DNA of 64,000 nt from Epiperipatus broadwayi (GCA_028023455.1 JAQFVV010012446.1:1798001-1862000); one strand, 5' to 3'. Shown: positions 35,850-47,376, numbered from the stretch's first letter. Program-made: numbers and translations. The notes: generated from the letters alone by a model not told the origin.

Positions 35850-36310
35850 TTCTTTTGTTATTACAAGAAAAGCAGGAGATAAAAACTTTCACACTTCAAC
35901 TAAAATCTGGTTAGGCAGCAATTGGAGAAACAGGAAGTGCAGATCGAGCAAACTTTCTAGAACAAATGGAGGGGACTATGAAAGAAAGGGACACAGAATG
36001 CCCCTTGTCTTGTCCCTGCAGTACTGAATCATTAACACAGCGAAAGCGTTCATTCAATTTAAAAATCAAAATCACAAGTTTACCTAATGGCGACCAAAAA
36101 GGAAATGCTGGGGTAAGAGCTTAACATATCAGGCTCAAACCCCTAACTCCCACTAACTGCAGCTGCTACACTCAACAATAACAAGATGCCTCTCTGGATT
36201 AAAACAACTACCAATGTCAGCACCATAAAGCGGATCATCACCAAACGAAGGCTGTATAATAAATCAAAGAACGGGAAAACTCGCGATAGATCATATATCT
36301 AGTTATCTAT
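35850..36310. other. Higher-GC patch, unrecognised repeat or exon relic
   Basis: This stretch is clearly richer in G and C than its surroundings, with AGGAAGTGCAGATCGAGCAA, CACAGCGAAAGCGTTCATTC and AGCGGATCATCACCAAACG. No frame is open for long: the plus frame from 35,836 ends at 36,027, and a minus frame reading FGDDPLYGADIGSCFNPE stops soon after. I do not recognise it. It could be a SINE-like core or an old transposon. Confidence 0.35.
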
Positions 36311-36319
36311 GATGATCGG

Positions 36320-37480
36320 AACTATTAGAAGTAAAAATATATTCTTCCCCAAATTCCCCGGGGATGTGCAGGTAATAAAAGAACTTTATATATTGATTTA
36401 CTAAGAAAGAAATTATTAACAGATTCTTTAGGCTTGTGTATGAGAATTCAACTAACAAAAAACTTTTTGTTAAAATTTTACTTGTGGATTTTAATTATCA
36501 CTATTAGATATTGAGGTCATATGGAAAACTTAGTAAAGTGACCTCTAATAGTGATAAAGAAACAAAGAGAAAAGTAGAGGAAGGGAAATCTCTTTCTATC
36601 AATCTTCACTATTTGACTTATTTATAATAATATTTGAAAGAATGTTGCATGTGTGTGTGACAAATCAAAATGGTAGAGCTTCAAATATATTTATGTTAAC
36701 GGGCTAAGGGTTAAATTATATTTATTTTTTTCTTATATGATTAAAAAGACTAATAATTGTCATTTGAATAGTGTTTAATAAATCTGATTTAATAATGAAA
36801 CCGTATGTAGTAATTTTGTTGTGATATTTTTATGTATATTTTATGTATTTGAAACTCTTACTCTCATTTGTGTCTACTCTCGGCCATGATACCACCCGAC
36901 CTGAGTCTGAGCTAGCTGATGGTCAAAACCTGTCTCACATTTCTTAAGACAGTGGCTATTATTGGTAATACATTCACTTCGCGTAATTCTTATTTTGTTA
37001 TAAGATTGGCATTTGGAATCCTTTGGATGTCCATAAATACGCATTGGGAATCTATTAGAGTTACTGAGAACAAATTTATAAGATGTTTTTATGAATTAGT
37101 AATTAAGTCAAAAATAGTTTTGATTAAATATATACATAAGCATGTATGTTTAGAGTTGAAAGTGCGTTAGATGAAACTTATCATTAGAGTGATGGAGTTT
37201 TTTGTTACAATATGTTATTACTTGTTGAAAGTACCTTTTGACTTAGGTAACTCAACATTTTCCTTTAGGCAAAGAATTTAATAATTTTATTTAATATAGA
37301 TAATAAAGTGAAATAACATTTTGGGACACACAATAAATTAGCCTTAAATCAGTAATAGTTTTTTTTGTACTTACGTATTAGCCTGTTTTCCAAGTTTGGC
37401 GACTATTTTTTAATTATACATTTTCATGAACATACAATAAATCTTTAAAATAAAATGGCTATCAAGAAGTGATCGTATTT
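36320..37480. other. AT-rich stretch without a recognised gene
   Basis: A small inverted pair near 36,500 (TATCACTATTAGATATTGAG and CCTCTAATAGTGATAAAG) is the only structure I see. The plus frame 36,919-37,170 has no motif. Confidence 0.35.
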
Positions 37481-37489
37481 AATATTTAC

Positions 37490-37516
37490 CTTTCTCTTTT
37501 GTTGTTGTTGTTGTTG

Positions 37517-37556
<40 letters not shown>

Positions 37557-37566
37557 AATAAAAGAA

Positions 37567-37617
<51 letters not shown>

Positions 37618-37653
37618 ATTTACCTTTCTCTTTTGTTGTTGTTGTTGTTGTTG

Positions 37654-37690
<37 letters not shown>

Positions 37691-37700
37691 AAAAATAAAA
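37490..37700. repeat. Duplicated (GTT)n(ATT)n microsatellite
   Basis: AATATTTACCTTTCTCTTTT followed by GTT and ATT runs and AAAATAAAAGAAATTAT occurs twice, at 37,480-37,575 and 37,614-37,708, separated by more ATT. It looks like a direct duplication of the whole tract with its flanks. Confidence 0.85.
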
Positions 37701-37709
37701 GAAATTATA

Positions 37710-38405
37710 CAAAGTAAATTAATTGTAATGATTTAACTTGCAGTAAACCTTATGTATAGTAATTATAATTAGTTTGTGAATCTTAGAAAGTAATTTTTTT
37801 CCAACATTTATATGACAATCAGTGTTAGCAACTTATGAACATAAACAAAATAAATGTTTTTAAATAAGGGTTATTCATGTAGGTGGCTTGAAATCCCTAA
37901 TGGCCTGCAAAATTGCTACAAGTGATTTTTTTTCTTTGTGAAACAATAAAGATACTGAACATATAAAAACCATGACTATATGCAGCAGCGTGTTAGCATT
38001 TACATATGATAATATATATAAAGTTTAATTAAATTTTCTGAATGGAATTTATAATTGATTTATTAATATTTTTTAAACTTAACAAGTAACACATATTCAA
38101 TAAAATAATATTGAGAAAAAAATATAAACAAATACTTGTATGCCCTGAAAAATGTATAATTTTAAAAAGATGGCTGCCAAGCTTGGGAGACAGGATAATA
38201 CGTAAGTATCAGGTTTTTTGGTAAATGAGCAATAAAAAAAAGAGAAAACAATAAATTTTATCAGTTTTGATTCTTTATTAGACACTATCATGAAGCTGTT
38301 TTATTTTAGTTAAATGCTAAAAAAATGTTGCAATTCAATTAGTTTTTTTTTAGCAAGTAGAGAATATTAAACAATAATTTATAATAGAAAAACCTACTTT
38401 TGTTA
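37710..38405. other. AT-rich stretch without a recognised gene
   Basis: Nothing recognised. Confidence 0.35.
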
Positions 38406-38409
38406 TACT

Positions 38410-39050
38410 AGTGATCTGTGCATTTTAGTTCAGTGGTGCAGTATAAGATTGAAGAGCCAAAAGTTCTTGAATCAATTCTAAACTGAGGATAATATAAAAA
38501 ATCACAGTTTAATCAATTGTTGAAATGGTTGTGCTCAACTCATCTCTGTGGTACTTGAATCTCATCTAACCTTTAGTGTAACAGACTATAATTATATATG
38601 TATGTATCAAAGATGACAATCATTATAGTAATTAATAATAACATAAATTAAAACCCCTGATGGTTTGATACAGTAATAAATACTCTCTATAGATCACGAT
38701 CCAAATCACTTGTAGTACTTGAACCTATGAACTCTGAAGCAATAAACCACTTGATTACATATATCCTGCATGGTTTGGTGCAGTGTTAAAATGGTAGAAT
38801 CTGGAACCTATGGTCTTCAGATTATGACTGATCTGTCACTCCTGGTACTTAAACCCATGAACCCCTTATAATAAACCATTTGATTTCTTTTTCCTTGTAT
38901 GGTCTGTTGCAGTGGTAGAGTGGTGCACTGGGAGCTCAAGATCCAGAAATTGCCATCCAGTTCCATCATTTCTGGTACTTGAACTTCTTAGAAATTACTA
39001 GGAATAAATCATTTATTTACTTAAATTAAAGAAATTCATAGGATTATTTA
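38410..39050 (+). repeat. SINE-A array, about 4 diverged plus-strand units
   Basis: Heads GTTCAGTGGTGCAGTATAAG, CCTGATGGTTTGATACAGTA, CCTGCATGGTTTGGTGCAGT and TATGGTCTGTTGCAGTGGTA recur about every 130-150 bp. Each is followed by a GTACTTGAACC.ATGAACY tail and AATAAACCA.TTGAT. The third and fourth have good A-box matches. Confidence 0.65.
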
Positions 39051-39224
39051 TTTATAAACAAAAACATTAAAATGAACTTTAAATTCATATGCTATTTTAA
39101 TGATGGGAAAGTTACTAAATGTAAAATATAATTTAAATTGTTCCCTACTTTACGTTAGACAAAGTGATTGATTCAAAACGTTAATTCAATAAAAATAAAG
39201 TGTTACATTTTGATTACACAAGCC

Positions 39225-39560
39225 TCTCTGGATAAATACTGTAATGATATTAACGTTACATTTTGATTTACAAGAGTCAAACTTACTACCCATACAACTT
39301 TGACCCAATCGACTCTAGATAAATACAGTCATGATTATCACTAATCATTTACTAAACTAGAGATTATCTTTAGCATAGATATAAACTTTAAACCTCAGTT
39401 AAAGATTAATGTATCTGATTTTTTTTAATTAAACACACACATCGAATTATTCACTTTTCTCTTCCTCATGTGTAATATCTTTTATAAATATATTAAATAG
39501 TCACCACATTCTTTTGAAAACATAAGAATAAAGATACAATAAAAGATTGCATCTTAGTTT
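39225..39560. repeat. Single satellite unit with flank shared with 62.4 kb
   Basis: GATTTACAAGAGTCAAACTT and ACTAAACTAGAGATTATCTT belong to the ~154-bp satellite. The following AACCTCAGTTAAAGATTAAT, CACACACATCG and ATGTGTAATATCTTTTATAA are also found in order at 62,375-62,590, so a longer repeat carried the unit to both places. Confidence 0.6.
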
Positions 39561-39984
39561 TCAAATAAATGTGTGGTGGTAGGGAGGTATTTGATACATT
39601 TATAAATAAAGATAATATGTAAAAACTAATCATTTGAATTGTAACAGGTATATGTATATACATCAAGCGTACGTGCAAAGAAATATATAACCTTTCTCTT
39701 ACTGTAACAAGAAAACAACATATATTACGCATGAATACAATATCTAATGAATTTAACTTTTTACCTACATCCACACGCACACACACATATATATATATAT
39801 GCTATTATTGATTTATCAAGAATTATCATTTGCTTGGCCACATTAAATCTGTTAATCTCTTTAGAGGGTTGGCTTTGGCAGAGAACCTTATATGTGTATG
39901 ATTTACTTGGAAGGTTATATTTTCTTTTTTTTCTTTTCTTATTCATTATAAATGCTTTTTAAGTAATATATGCTTTTTTTGTGG

Positions 39985-40085
39985 TTGGAACCCAAGGTAC
40001 ATTGTTGGCCGATTATCACTTCGAATTTCTTATAAAACTCCAGAGTAATAAACTATTCGTTATTTTTAAATTGAAATAAACCATT
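39985..40085 (+). mobile_element. SINE-A tail fragment
   Basis: GTTGGAACCCAAGGTACATT, a degraded middle, then TTTCTTATAAAACTCCAGAG and AATAAACTATTCGTTA, the usual 3' part of SINE-A. Confidence 0.4.
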
Positions 40086-40944
40086 AACCATTCTTTTTTA
40101 CAAATAAATGGACGGGTTATAACGCTCTTAGAAAAATAATAGAATTATAAGGTATTATATACATATTTATGTCAAATAACATATAAAAATCATTTTGTTA
40201 TTCGAATTCATTTAAGATATCAAAAGGGTTATCTTCGATACTTTATTCGGGTAAAAAAAAAGAAAAGGGGAAAAGGAAGAAACATTTATTTTTTAAATGT
40301 GGTAAAAAAAAACCTGCCTGCTTTGCTTAAATTACTAATAAAAAATCCACTGGGAGTTTCTGCTACAAAAATTCGAGTTCTCATAAAATACTTTTTTTTA
40401 TTATTAAAAAAAAAAAAAAGCTCACTTTAAAAATGTTTAATACAAAATAAAATAGCATTAATCAATTTTTAAAAAAAATAGTTTTTTATTAACACTTGGC
40501 GAAATGGTTAATTCATTGTGCACCCAAGTAGATATTATATGTATATAAGTGAATGTGAAAAAGTGCTTAGACCAACACATATGAAACTGGTTAAGCCATT
40601 AAACAGATTAATGTAAAAAAAAGAAACAGATAAAAATCTTTATGTAACATACAATAGGGTAAAGTCTATTCCAACAAGCCCTCACGTGGGAACAGTACAG
40701 AAGAAATATAATTGAGCAAGCTAACCAATTTCTGGAAGATTGTCATCCTTGTTTATCAATGTAGTTAGGAATAACTAGATATTAATTATATCCACAATAT
40801 ACAATGTCTTTTAAGGTTGGTTATGGAATAGCTATCTGAAAGAAAAGTCTTAAGGCTGATCAAAATCTTGAAATACCCTTTCACTGACCAAATATTAGAT
40901 GGTTAGTTAGATTGAATATGGTATCAGAAAAAAAAATTCCAATG

Positions 40945-41720
40945 CAACCCTCCAGCAGCCACCTTTTATCTCTAAAACTGTGAGTCTTAAATTGAAAACC
41001 CAATATTTTCAATCCAAGCTCATTAGCTTATATAGACATATAACTGAGTTCAGACCTATATGATTATATAAACTAATGAGCTTAGATTGAAAATATTATT
41101 GTGTTTTCAATTTAAGACTCATGGTTTTGTAGTTGAGATAAAAGGTGGTTACTGGAAGAGTTTCATTAGATCCTAAGATCTAGGTGCAGTACTTTCAGAT
41201 CCAAGGCTCCTCACCGATAAAGGCCACAAGCTAGAAACTAGTTGGGGATATTGGATGAGTAGGCACTAAATGGGGATTTTATGCACAAGCATCCACTGAC
41301 TACTCTGGCTTGCACTGAGAGACAATACTGTATGGAGAGTTTTGCCTGTTTTAATAACAGTTATAAGCAAGCATAATAAATGGTGATCATGTGATGTTTA
41401 TTGGTTTAAAACCAATCCTGAAGAATAGTGGTGGATATGGTTATTAAATAACCACAGACACCAAAATGTATGGGTACTGAACTGAGTTCAGACCTATATG
41501 ACTATATAAGCTAATGAGCTTGGATTGAAAATATTGTTGTGTTTTCAATTTAAGACTCATAGTTTTATAGTTAAGTAGAGATAAAAGGTGGCTGCTGGAT
41601 GATTGCTTTAGATCCTAAGATCTAGGTGCAGTGCTCTCAGATCCAAAGCTTCACACTGACAAAGGCCACAAGCCAGAAACTGAGTAGCAATACTGTACAG
41701 AGAGTTTTGCCTATTGTAAG
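40945..41720 (+). mobile_element. HH1 element: inverted stub plus two head-to-tail units
   Basis: A short inverted stub (AATGCAACCCTCCAGCAGCC) is followed by a plus unit with ribozyme relic near 41,209-41,247 and terminal GAGAGTTTTGCCTGTTTTAA. A second plus unit begins TTTAAAACCAATCCTGAAGA with a truncated ribozyme near 41,650-41,685. The equivalent positions of the two ribozymes are about 440 bp apart, giving the unit length. The two units are clearly homologous along their full shared length. Confidence 0.8.
41209..41247 (+). ncRNA. degenerate hammerhead motif (HH1)
   Basis: CCTCA, CCGATAA (two core changes), stem II region, GAAAC, then GT-TGGGG with the C of the cleavage triplet deleted. 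Not expected to cleave. Confidence 0.55.
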
Positions 41721-41729
41721 GGTAGTTAG

Positions 41730-42450
41730 GTATCATGTAAAATCTCTCATCATATTTAACTACAGGGTCTGAATTAATTTATTTTTATTATTAGTGTTAG
41801 AATTGAACCTGAGATTATTTTTAAAAGAATTGTAGAATTTGTATTGAAAGATGATGAGTACGAATTATCAATTGATGTTAAATTTTCAATTAGTATTTTT
41901 TATTAAAGGAGTAGTAAATAATTTATTGTTATTTCTGTCATAAATTTGTAAATCTTAGTTAGGATTATTATTATATGTGTCTAGAGACATGAGAGTAATA
42001 CATAATAGTTTTTTTATGTGAATTTGATGGTGTAATATTCTTATGCCATTGGGAATGTATCTTTAGGGGTATATCCTCAATGTTTAAGCCAGTGTACCTT
42101 GCTGAATGTCTCATGTGAAAAGTTTCATAATTGTATTTGTTATTTTTAATCAAACCCTATTTATTTGTAAGAATGAGCTAGTCATAAATTAAATTTATTA
42201 GTAAAAATATTGACTTGTGTATTCTAATCGGAATCCTAATTATTATTATGAATCTGTTATTAACTTATAGTTAATTAATAGAAAATATTAATTTTATTAG
42301 ATATTATATGTTAGTAGTATATCTTGAACTAGTCTTAATCTTAATTGTCTTAATAGTATTGTTTATATAACTTGTCTATAGGATGGCATAGTTATATTCT
42401 AGTTATCCAGATGCTTTAGTTCAGAGATTTCCTTTGGTGAGGGTACAGTA
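41730..42450. other. AT-rich stretch without a recognised gene
   Basis: Nothing recognised. The minus frame 41,971-42,153 has no motif. Confidence 0.35.
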
Positions 42451-42454
42451 TATA

Positions 42455-43665
42455 TATAATCATTAGAAACTAGACAACACTTAGACAATCCCAATATCAA
42501 TAACATTAAATAATCTCAAACTATTGTCATGACAACCTTCTTTTAACAATAAAGGTGAAATCCTACTTTTATTTATGATCTGATATAATTATATAGGCAT
42601 TAAAGATTACAACTTCACCATAGAGATTGAAATTATCAATACAAAGAAGTTTAAATAAAACTAATTAAACAGGTAAATACAACCTGTTATGAATGCAAAC
42701 TAATAAATAGTTAATTATAACATTACAAACTGCAATTATAATTTTTCAAATTGCATTCAAGGTATTTCTTAAATATTCTTTTCTTTCACTTTCTTTGCAT
42801 ATCTTCATATAATCATATATATATATTGCTTATAACACTTTTTTCATATACACTTTAATGCAACAAATTTTCATAAAAACTTCTTTATTTTCCTTACAGT
42901 TTCGACTGTCCAGCAGTCTTCATCAGAGCTCTATCTTCTTTTCTGCTTTACATTTTTTTTTAAAATTAAAGCAGAGAAGATAGAGCTCCGATGAAGACTG
43001 CTGGACAGTCGACACTGTAAGGAAAATAAAGAAGTTTTTATGAAAATTTGTTGCATTAAAGTGTATATGAAAAAAGTGTTATAAGCAATATTTATTTCTT
43101 AAATAATAAGTTTAAACAGGTTTATAAGGAATCATTAGAAACCATTGAACACTTAGACAATCTCAATATCAATAACAATCAATAATTTCAAACTGTTGTC
43201 AAGGCAACCTTCTTTTAACAATAAAGGTAGAATCCCATAATTTATGGTTCAATATATTTATACAGACACTAAAGATTGCAACTTGACTAAGTGTTGACTA
43301 GCTTCTAATGGTTAGTTATAAAACCATTTAGGCTTGGCATTATTACACTTATTATTTAAGTAATACTTTGGGTGCAATTTGAAAATTATAATTGCAGTTT
43401 GTAATGTTATAATTGACTATTTATTAGTCTGCACTCAGAACAGGTTATATTTACCTGCTTAATGAGGTTTATTTAAATTTCATTGTATCAATAATTTCAA
43501 TCTATGTGGCCAAATTGTGGGATTCCATCTTTATTGTTAAAAGAAAGTTGCCTTGATAACAGTTTGAGATTGTTGATTGTTATTGGTATTGTCTAAGTGT
43601 TGTCTGGTTTCTAATTGGTTACTTATAAACCCATTTAATCTGGAACATTATTACATATATATGAT
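42455..43665. repeat. Nested inverted repeat with a second palindrome at its core
   Basis: Outer arms: AACACTTAGACAATCCCAAT, CTTCTTTTAACAATAAAGG and AACCTGTTATGAATGCAAAC at 42,460-42,720 are mirrored at 43,380-43,620. A third copy of the same unit lies directly at 43,140-43,275, and a fragment lies at 53,420-53,530. Inner palindrome: 42,825-42,945 mirrors 42,965-43,090 almost perfectly, with GACTGTCCAGCAGTCTTCAT in each arm. No coding capacity. The arrangement suggests a foldback element inserted in, or grown inside, another repeat. Confidence 0.75.
42892..42931 (-). ncRNA. hammerhead-like motif (third type), probably inactive
   Basis: Minus strand: CTGATGA, an extra A, a perfect 5-bp stem II GACTG-CTGGA-CAGTC, GAAAC, then TGTA. 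Core strings are intact but stem I pairs only 2 bp and stem III has almost no loop. The mirrored copy at 42,985-43,025 reads CCGATGA and GACAC. Related hairpins with a changed stem (GATTG-CAATC near 10,290; GACTG-CAGTC near 11,660) suggest one old family. Confidence 0.4.
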
Positions 43666-43794
43666 GTTTGAAGAAATATATTATAATTTATATATCTAGA
43701 GTTTATATATAATCAATGGGGATTTGAATACAGACTTTCAAGTTCCCTTCAACCATTCTATCTCATACAACTCACACGTGAAAAAGATAAATGA

Positions 43795-43843
43795 TCTCCA
43801 CTATATGTGTTTCCTGTTGAACCAGCACTCATAAGTTGGTCCA
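43795..43843 (-). ncRNA. degenerate hammerhead motif (HH2, unit 1)
   Basis: Same layout as the unit 2 copy, but the core reads CTTATGA (G5 lost), so it should not cleave. Stem II GTGCTGG...CAACAG is partly paired. Confidence 0.55.
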
Positions 43844-44235
43844 GATCATCTCCCACATATATATATATATAATCAGTGCTTGTTTTATATTAAGATGCAC
43901 GTTTCAAACTTTAATGCATAGGCTTCAATCTATTCCATCCTCCAATTCTTCAGCCATCCATACCACTAAAACTCTGATGAAATGATGAAATCCCTTGTTG
44001 ATGCAAATATTATTGTCATTCCCATGTTGACTTCAAGTCATTTTGAAACCTATGCATAGGATCTTATCCATTTAAGAGGGGTGGGCAGGATATAGGGTGA
44101 ATATGTAATGTTTAAATAAACACAAGTATAATTTATATATCTAGAGCTTATATGTAATTAAAGATGATTTGAACACAGACTTTATGTCATACAATTGATG
44201 CACATGACCACACAAATAAGAAAAAGATTAATGAT

Positions 44236-44283
44236 CTCCAATATACATATTTCCTGCTGAACTCAGCATTCATCAGTTGGCCC
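44236..44283 (-). ncRNA. hammerhead ribozyme motif (HH2, unit 2)
   Basis: Minus strand: GCCAA, CTGATGA, stem II TGCTG-AGTT-CAGCA with A and G at its base, GAAA, stem III ATA-TG-TAT, cleavage triplet ATA, then TTGG pairing with CCAA. Core bases intact. Confidence 0.73.
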
Positions 44284-44667
44284 GAATCATCTCCCACAAT
44301 ATATATAGTTAGTGCTCAGTTTGTATTAAGATGGCAAATCTTCAAACTTTCATGGATATGGTTCGATCTATTTCACCCTCCAACTCTCCAGCCATCCATA
44401 CCATTGACAATATATATGTGAGTGTATTGAAAAGTAATGTGCTGTATGCTTACAATACAGTAAACAATACATATTATAACCAAGGCTTATAAGCAAAAGG
44501 TGAGCTATTATAAGCTATGTACATTGTATACAGGGAGGCTTGTAAAAAAATATGCAGTTTGTGGTTTTGTTATTGTTATTCAAATATACGGTGTCTTAAT
44601 GTATTTTTAATAAGTTAATATAAGATGGAACCATTTTTATTTGGTCATTACTACAAATATGTAATGA

Positions 44668-44927
44668 ACCATCAAACATCACATGATCACCATTCTTTAA
44701 GCTTACATTTTTTATGCTGTTGGAAGGTTGCAGTAGTCCTAAGATCCAAGTGCAGTGCTCTCAGATACAAAGCTCCTCACTGATGAAAACCACAAGCTAG
44801 AAAACAGTCTGGGGATATAGAATGAATAGGCACTAGTTGTGATTTTATGCACAAAACTTCCTGCATCCATTGATTACTCTGGGTTGCATTGAATGGTGTT
44901 ACTGTATGGAGAGTTTTGCCTTTGTGA
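44668..44927 (+). mobile_element. HH1 element copy with imperfect 13-bp TSD
   Basis: An inverted end (CATCACATGATCACCATTCT) leads into a plus arm with GATCCAAGTGCAGTGCTCTC, the ribozyme, ATAGGCACTAGTTG and GGAGAGTTTTGCC. Direct repeat AAATATGTAATGA / AAATACGTAATGA at 44,655-44,667 and 44,928-44,940. Confidence 0.7.
44775..44814 (+). ncRNA. hammerhead-like motif (HH1), altered stem II and III
   Basis: CCTCA, CTGATGA, AAACCACAAGCTA, GAAAACA-GTC, TGGGG. The core strings and stem I are intact. Stem II has lost a pair (AAC..GCT) and the second stem III pair is A-G. Confidence 0.55.
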
Positions 44928-45204
44928 AAATACGTAATGACATTGTACTAAATTGTTTTTATCATTATGTAGATGAAAAGATTGTATATAAGATATATGT
45001 AGACTGGGATTACATAGATTTGTGTACCTATACATACATACATTTTTATGCAATATGTTTGTTATTATTCTCAAATATAGATTATGCCCATATATTTATA
45101 TTTGTTTTATATTTTCTCTAAGTGCACACATTAATTGACCTTTTTTATCCTCATTTATTTAAAAAGATAGCATTTGAATAGTATATATCTTCCAAAGTTT
45201 ATAA

Positions 45205-45300
45205 GGAGTTGCTTACTGGAAGTGATTGGGCTACGATATATAATCTTTGAGCTCTAGAATCTGCCCAATATCACTGTGCCAAATACACTTGACACTGCTT
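45205..45300 (-). mobile_element. SINE-A copy, minus strand
   Basis: On the plus strand TATAAGGAGTTGCTTACTGG, AGTGATTGGGCTACGATATA, TTTGAGCTCTAGAATCTGCC and CACTGTGCCAAATACAC follow the unit order of the 19.8-21.2 kb array. Confidence 0.55.
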
Positions 45301-45769
45301 TTATTTGCACTCTATTGGTGAAAAGCAGTAAAATTAATGAAAGCATATGGACCAATATGAAAAGCATGCAAATATGTAGGTATATATGAACCCTTACTCA
45401 TATATTTATTATCCATGTACACACAATTACACCCTACTCATACATATATATTAAGCAATTTAAAGAAAGAGCAAATATGAACCCATATCCACATCTACTA
45501 TGCATGCACACACAAGTGCACAGCACATATACAGTACATATTAAGCAAATTAAAGAGATGTCTAACTACTTCTCTAGACCACATTCTGTCAAAATCTTAA
45601 ATGTGCACACCAATTTTATATATATAATAAATAATAGATATGCACACTATATAATCCAAATATTAAAGAAATACTTTAATAATCACAGCAAATATTACAG
45701 AGAACAAGATCAACTATTTGCAGGATTCATGTTTACACAGTTAAATCAGTTTTTGTACATTAAACCCCT

Positions 45770-46975
45770 TTTATACGGTGGCTGATGGTTGCACTAAATG
45801 CATTTAATATAAACCACTCATTCAATAAAGTGTGTGCAAAACAGTATCCACTTAAAACATTCTTTACACAGTGGCTGCTATTGCAGAAACTGCATTCAAC
45901 TTAAAACAACCATTATGAAACAGGCAAAACTCTCCATACAGTAGTGCCACTCTGTGCTAACCAGAGAAATCAATGGATGCCAGAAAGCTTGTGCATAAAA
46001 TCCCCATCTAATGCCTACTCATCCAATATACCCAGACTACTGTATGGAGAGTTTTGCCTGTTTAATAGCAGTTATGTGCTAGCATAAGAGATGGTGATCG
46101 TGTGATGTTTAGTGGTTTAACACCCATTATTCATAATGACTAAAGATGCAGAAGCTATCCTCAATATAAAGCATCCATTAGCAATAAGAGCAGAATCAGT
46201 AGATGCATTCAAAGTAAACACTCATTCTATACAATGACAGAAGATGCAATAGATGCACTCAAACTAAAATACTCATTCCACATACAGTAGCTACAAATGT
46301 TGAAGCTGCACTCAACCTAAAACATCCATTAATCATAATGAGATCGGAATAGATGCATTCAGAGTAAACACTCATTCTATACAATGACAGATGTGATAGA
46401 TGCACACAAACTAAAATATTCATTCCACACAGCAGGTACAAATGTTAAAGCTGCACTCAACTGGAACAGAAGTAGCAGATGCACTCAAAAATAAATCACT
46501 CATTCCATACAATGATAGCAGATGCAATAGATACATTCAAAAATAAAATACTCATTCCATACAGTAGTTAAAAATTCAGAAGTTGCATTCGACCTAAAAA
46601 ATCCACTAGCCATAATGAGAGCAGAAATAGCAGATCCACTCAAAGTAAAACACTCATTCCACACAATGACAGCAGATGGATAGATGCACTCAAACTGAAA
46701 CACTCATTCTGCCCAACAGCTACAAATGTTGAAACTGCTTTCAACCTAAAATGTCCATTAACCACAATAGAAATAGCATATGCACTCAAAGTAAATCATG
46801 TATTCAACACAGTGACAGCAGATGCAATTAATTAACTCAAATTAAAATACTCATTCCACACAACTGCTACAAATACTGAAGCTGCACTCAACATAAAACA
46901 TCCACTCCATACAATGGCTACGAATGCAAACACTGCACTCAATCTAAAATCTCCTTTCCACATGGTTGTTATTGA
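45770..46975. repeat. Irregular minisatellite, ~60-bp subunits
   Basis: Blocks such as AAACACTCATTCCACACA, ATGACAGCAGATGCAATAGA, TGCACTCAAACTAAAATA, GCTGCACTCAACCTAAAACA and CCATTAACCATAATGAGA alternate many times, with a higher-order period near 180 bp. It is interrupted by a truncated HH1 element at about 45,915-46,125. Short open frames across it are repeat artefacts. Confidence 0.85.
45915..46125. mobile_element. HH1 foldback with ribozyme region deleted
   Basis: Left end GAAACAGGCAAAACTCTCCA, right end GGAGAGTTTTGCCTGTTTAA. The left arm is complete up to CCAATATACCCAGACTA, then joins directly to CTGTATGGAG of the right arm. The junction therefore lies within 5 bp of the ribozyme cleavage site. 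Confidence 0.72.
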
Positions 46976-47247
46976 CATGAACTGATTACATTTAAATATA
47001 CAAATACACTATATTTTTGCTTTAAAATTAAAAAAAAAAACCCACATGATTGCAAGCACTCATAATGCTTTTTGTTTACAGTACTGTAACTCCAAAAATG
47101 TTATTGTACATTTAATATTTATAAAATAGAGAGCAATATGTACTCCTAATATTTATTATAACTAATTATAAATATGCTTTAATAAAAGTATAGTATTTGT
47201 TTTTATTTATTATATATATTATTCTTTTTTTTTTTTTTAATGTCATA

Positions 47248-47330
47248 GCATTGGCCGGAACGCGAACCCGCAACCCGGGCAACTGCCTGCAAGTGCAAGG
47301 CAGTCGCGCTGACCTCTCGACCACCAATGC
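47248..47330 (-). mobile_element. tRNA-like element with perfect 7-bp acceptor stem
   Basis: 83 nt on the minus strand: GCATTGG ... CCAATGC pairs perfectly. A-box GGTGGTCGAGAGGTCAG, a class II variable region, and B box GCGGGTTCGCGTTCCGG. Followed by TATGACATT and a run of A, the mark of a retroposed copy. Next to a sister copy at 47,377. Confidence 0.62.
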
Positions 47331-47376
47331 AAGATATATATTATTCTTTATTATCCTTTTTCCCCCATATGACAAA

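Larger units (their letters stand above)
43675..44415 (-). mobile_element. HH2 element: two head-to-tail units of ~440-450 bp
   Basis: Unit 1 begins TATAATTTATATATCTAGAG near 43,680 and unit 2 begins with the same string near 44,130. Each runs through GATTTGAA.ACAGACTTT, ATGATCTCCA.TATA, the ribozyme, CCAGATCATCTCCCACA, CAATCTATTCCATCCTCCAA and CAGCCATCCATACCA. The equivalent cleavage positions are 43,801/43,802 and 44,241/44,242, 440 bp apart. Confidence 0.8.

Noticed and set aside
35836-36027. 63-codon plus frame in a GC-richer patch
   Set aside because: No recognisable motif, no splice context, and the open frame covers only part of the patch.
45477-46703. Several 60-100 codon frames in both orientations
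   Set aside because: They lie in AT-rich flank and minisatellite sequence, change with each subunit and have no motifs.
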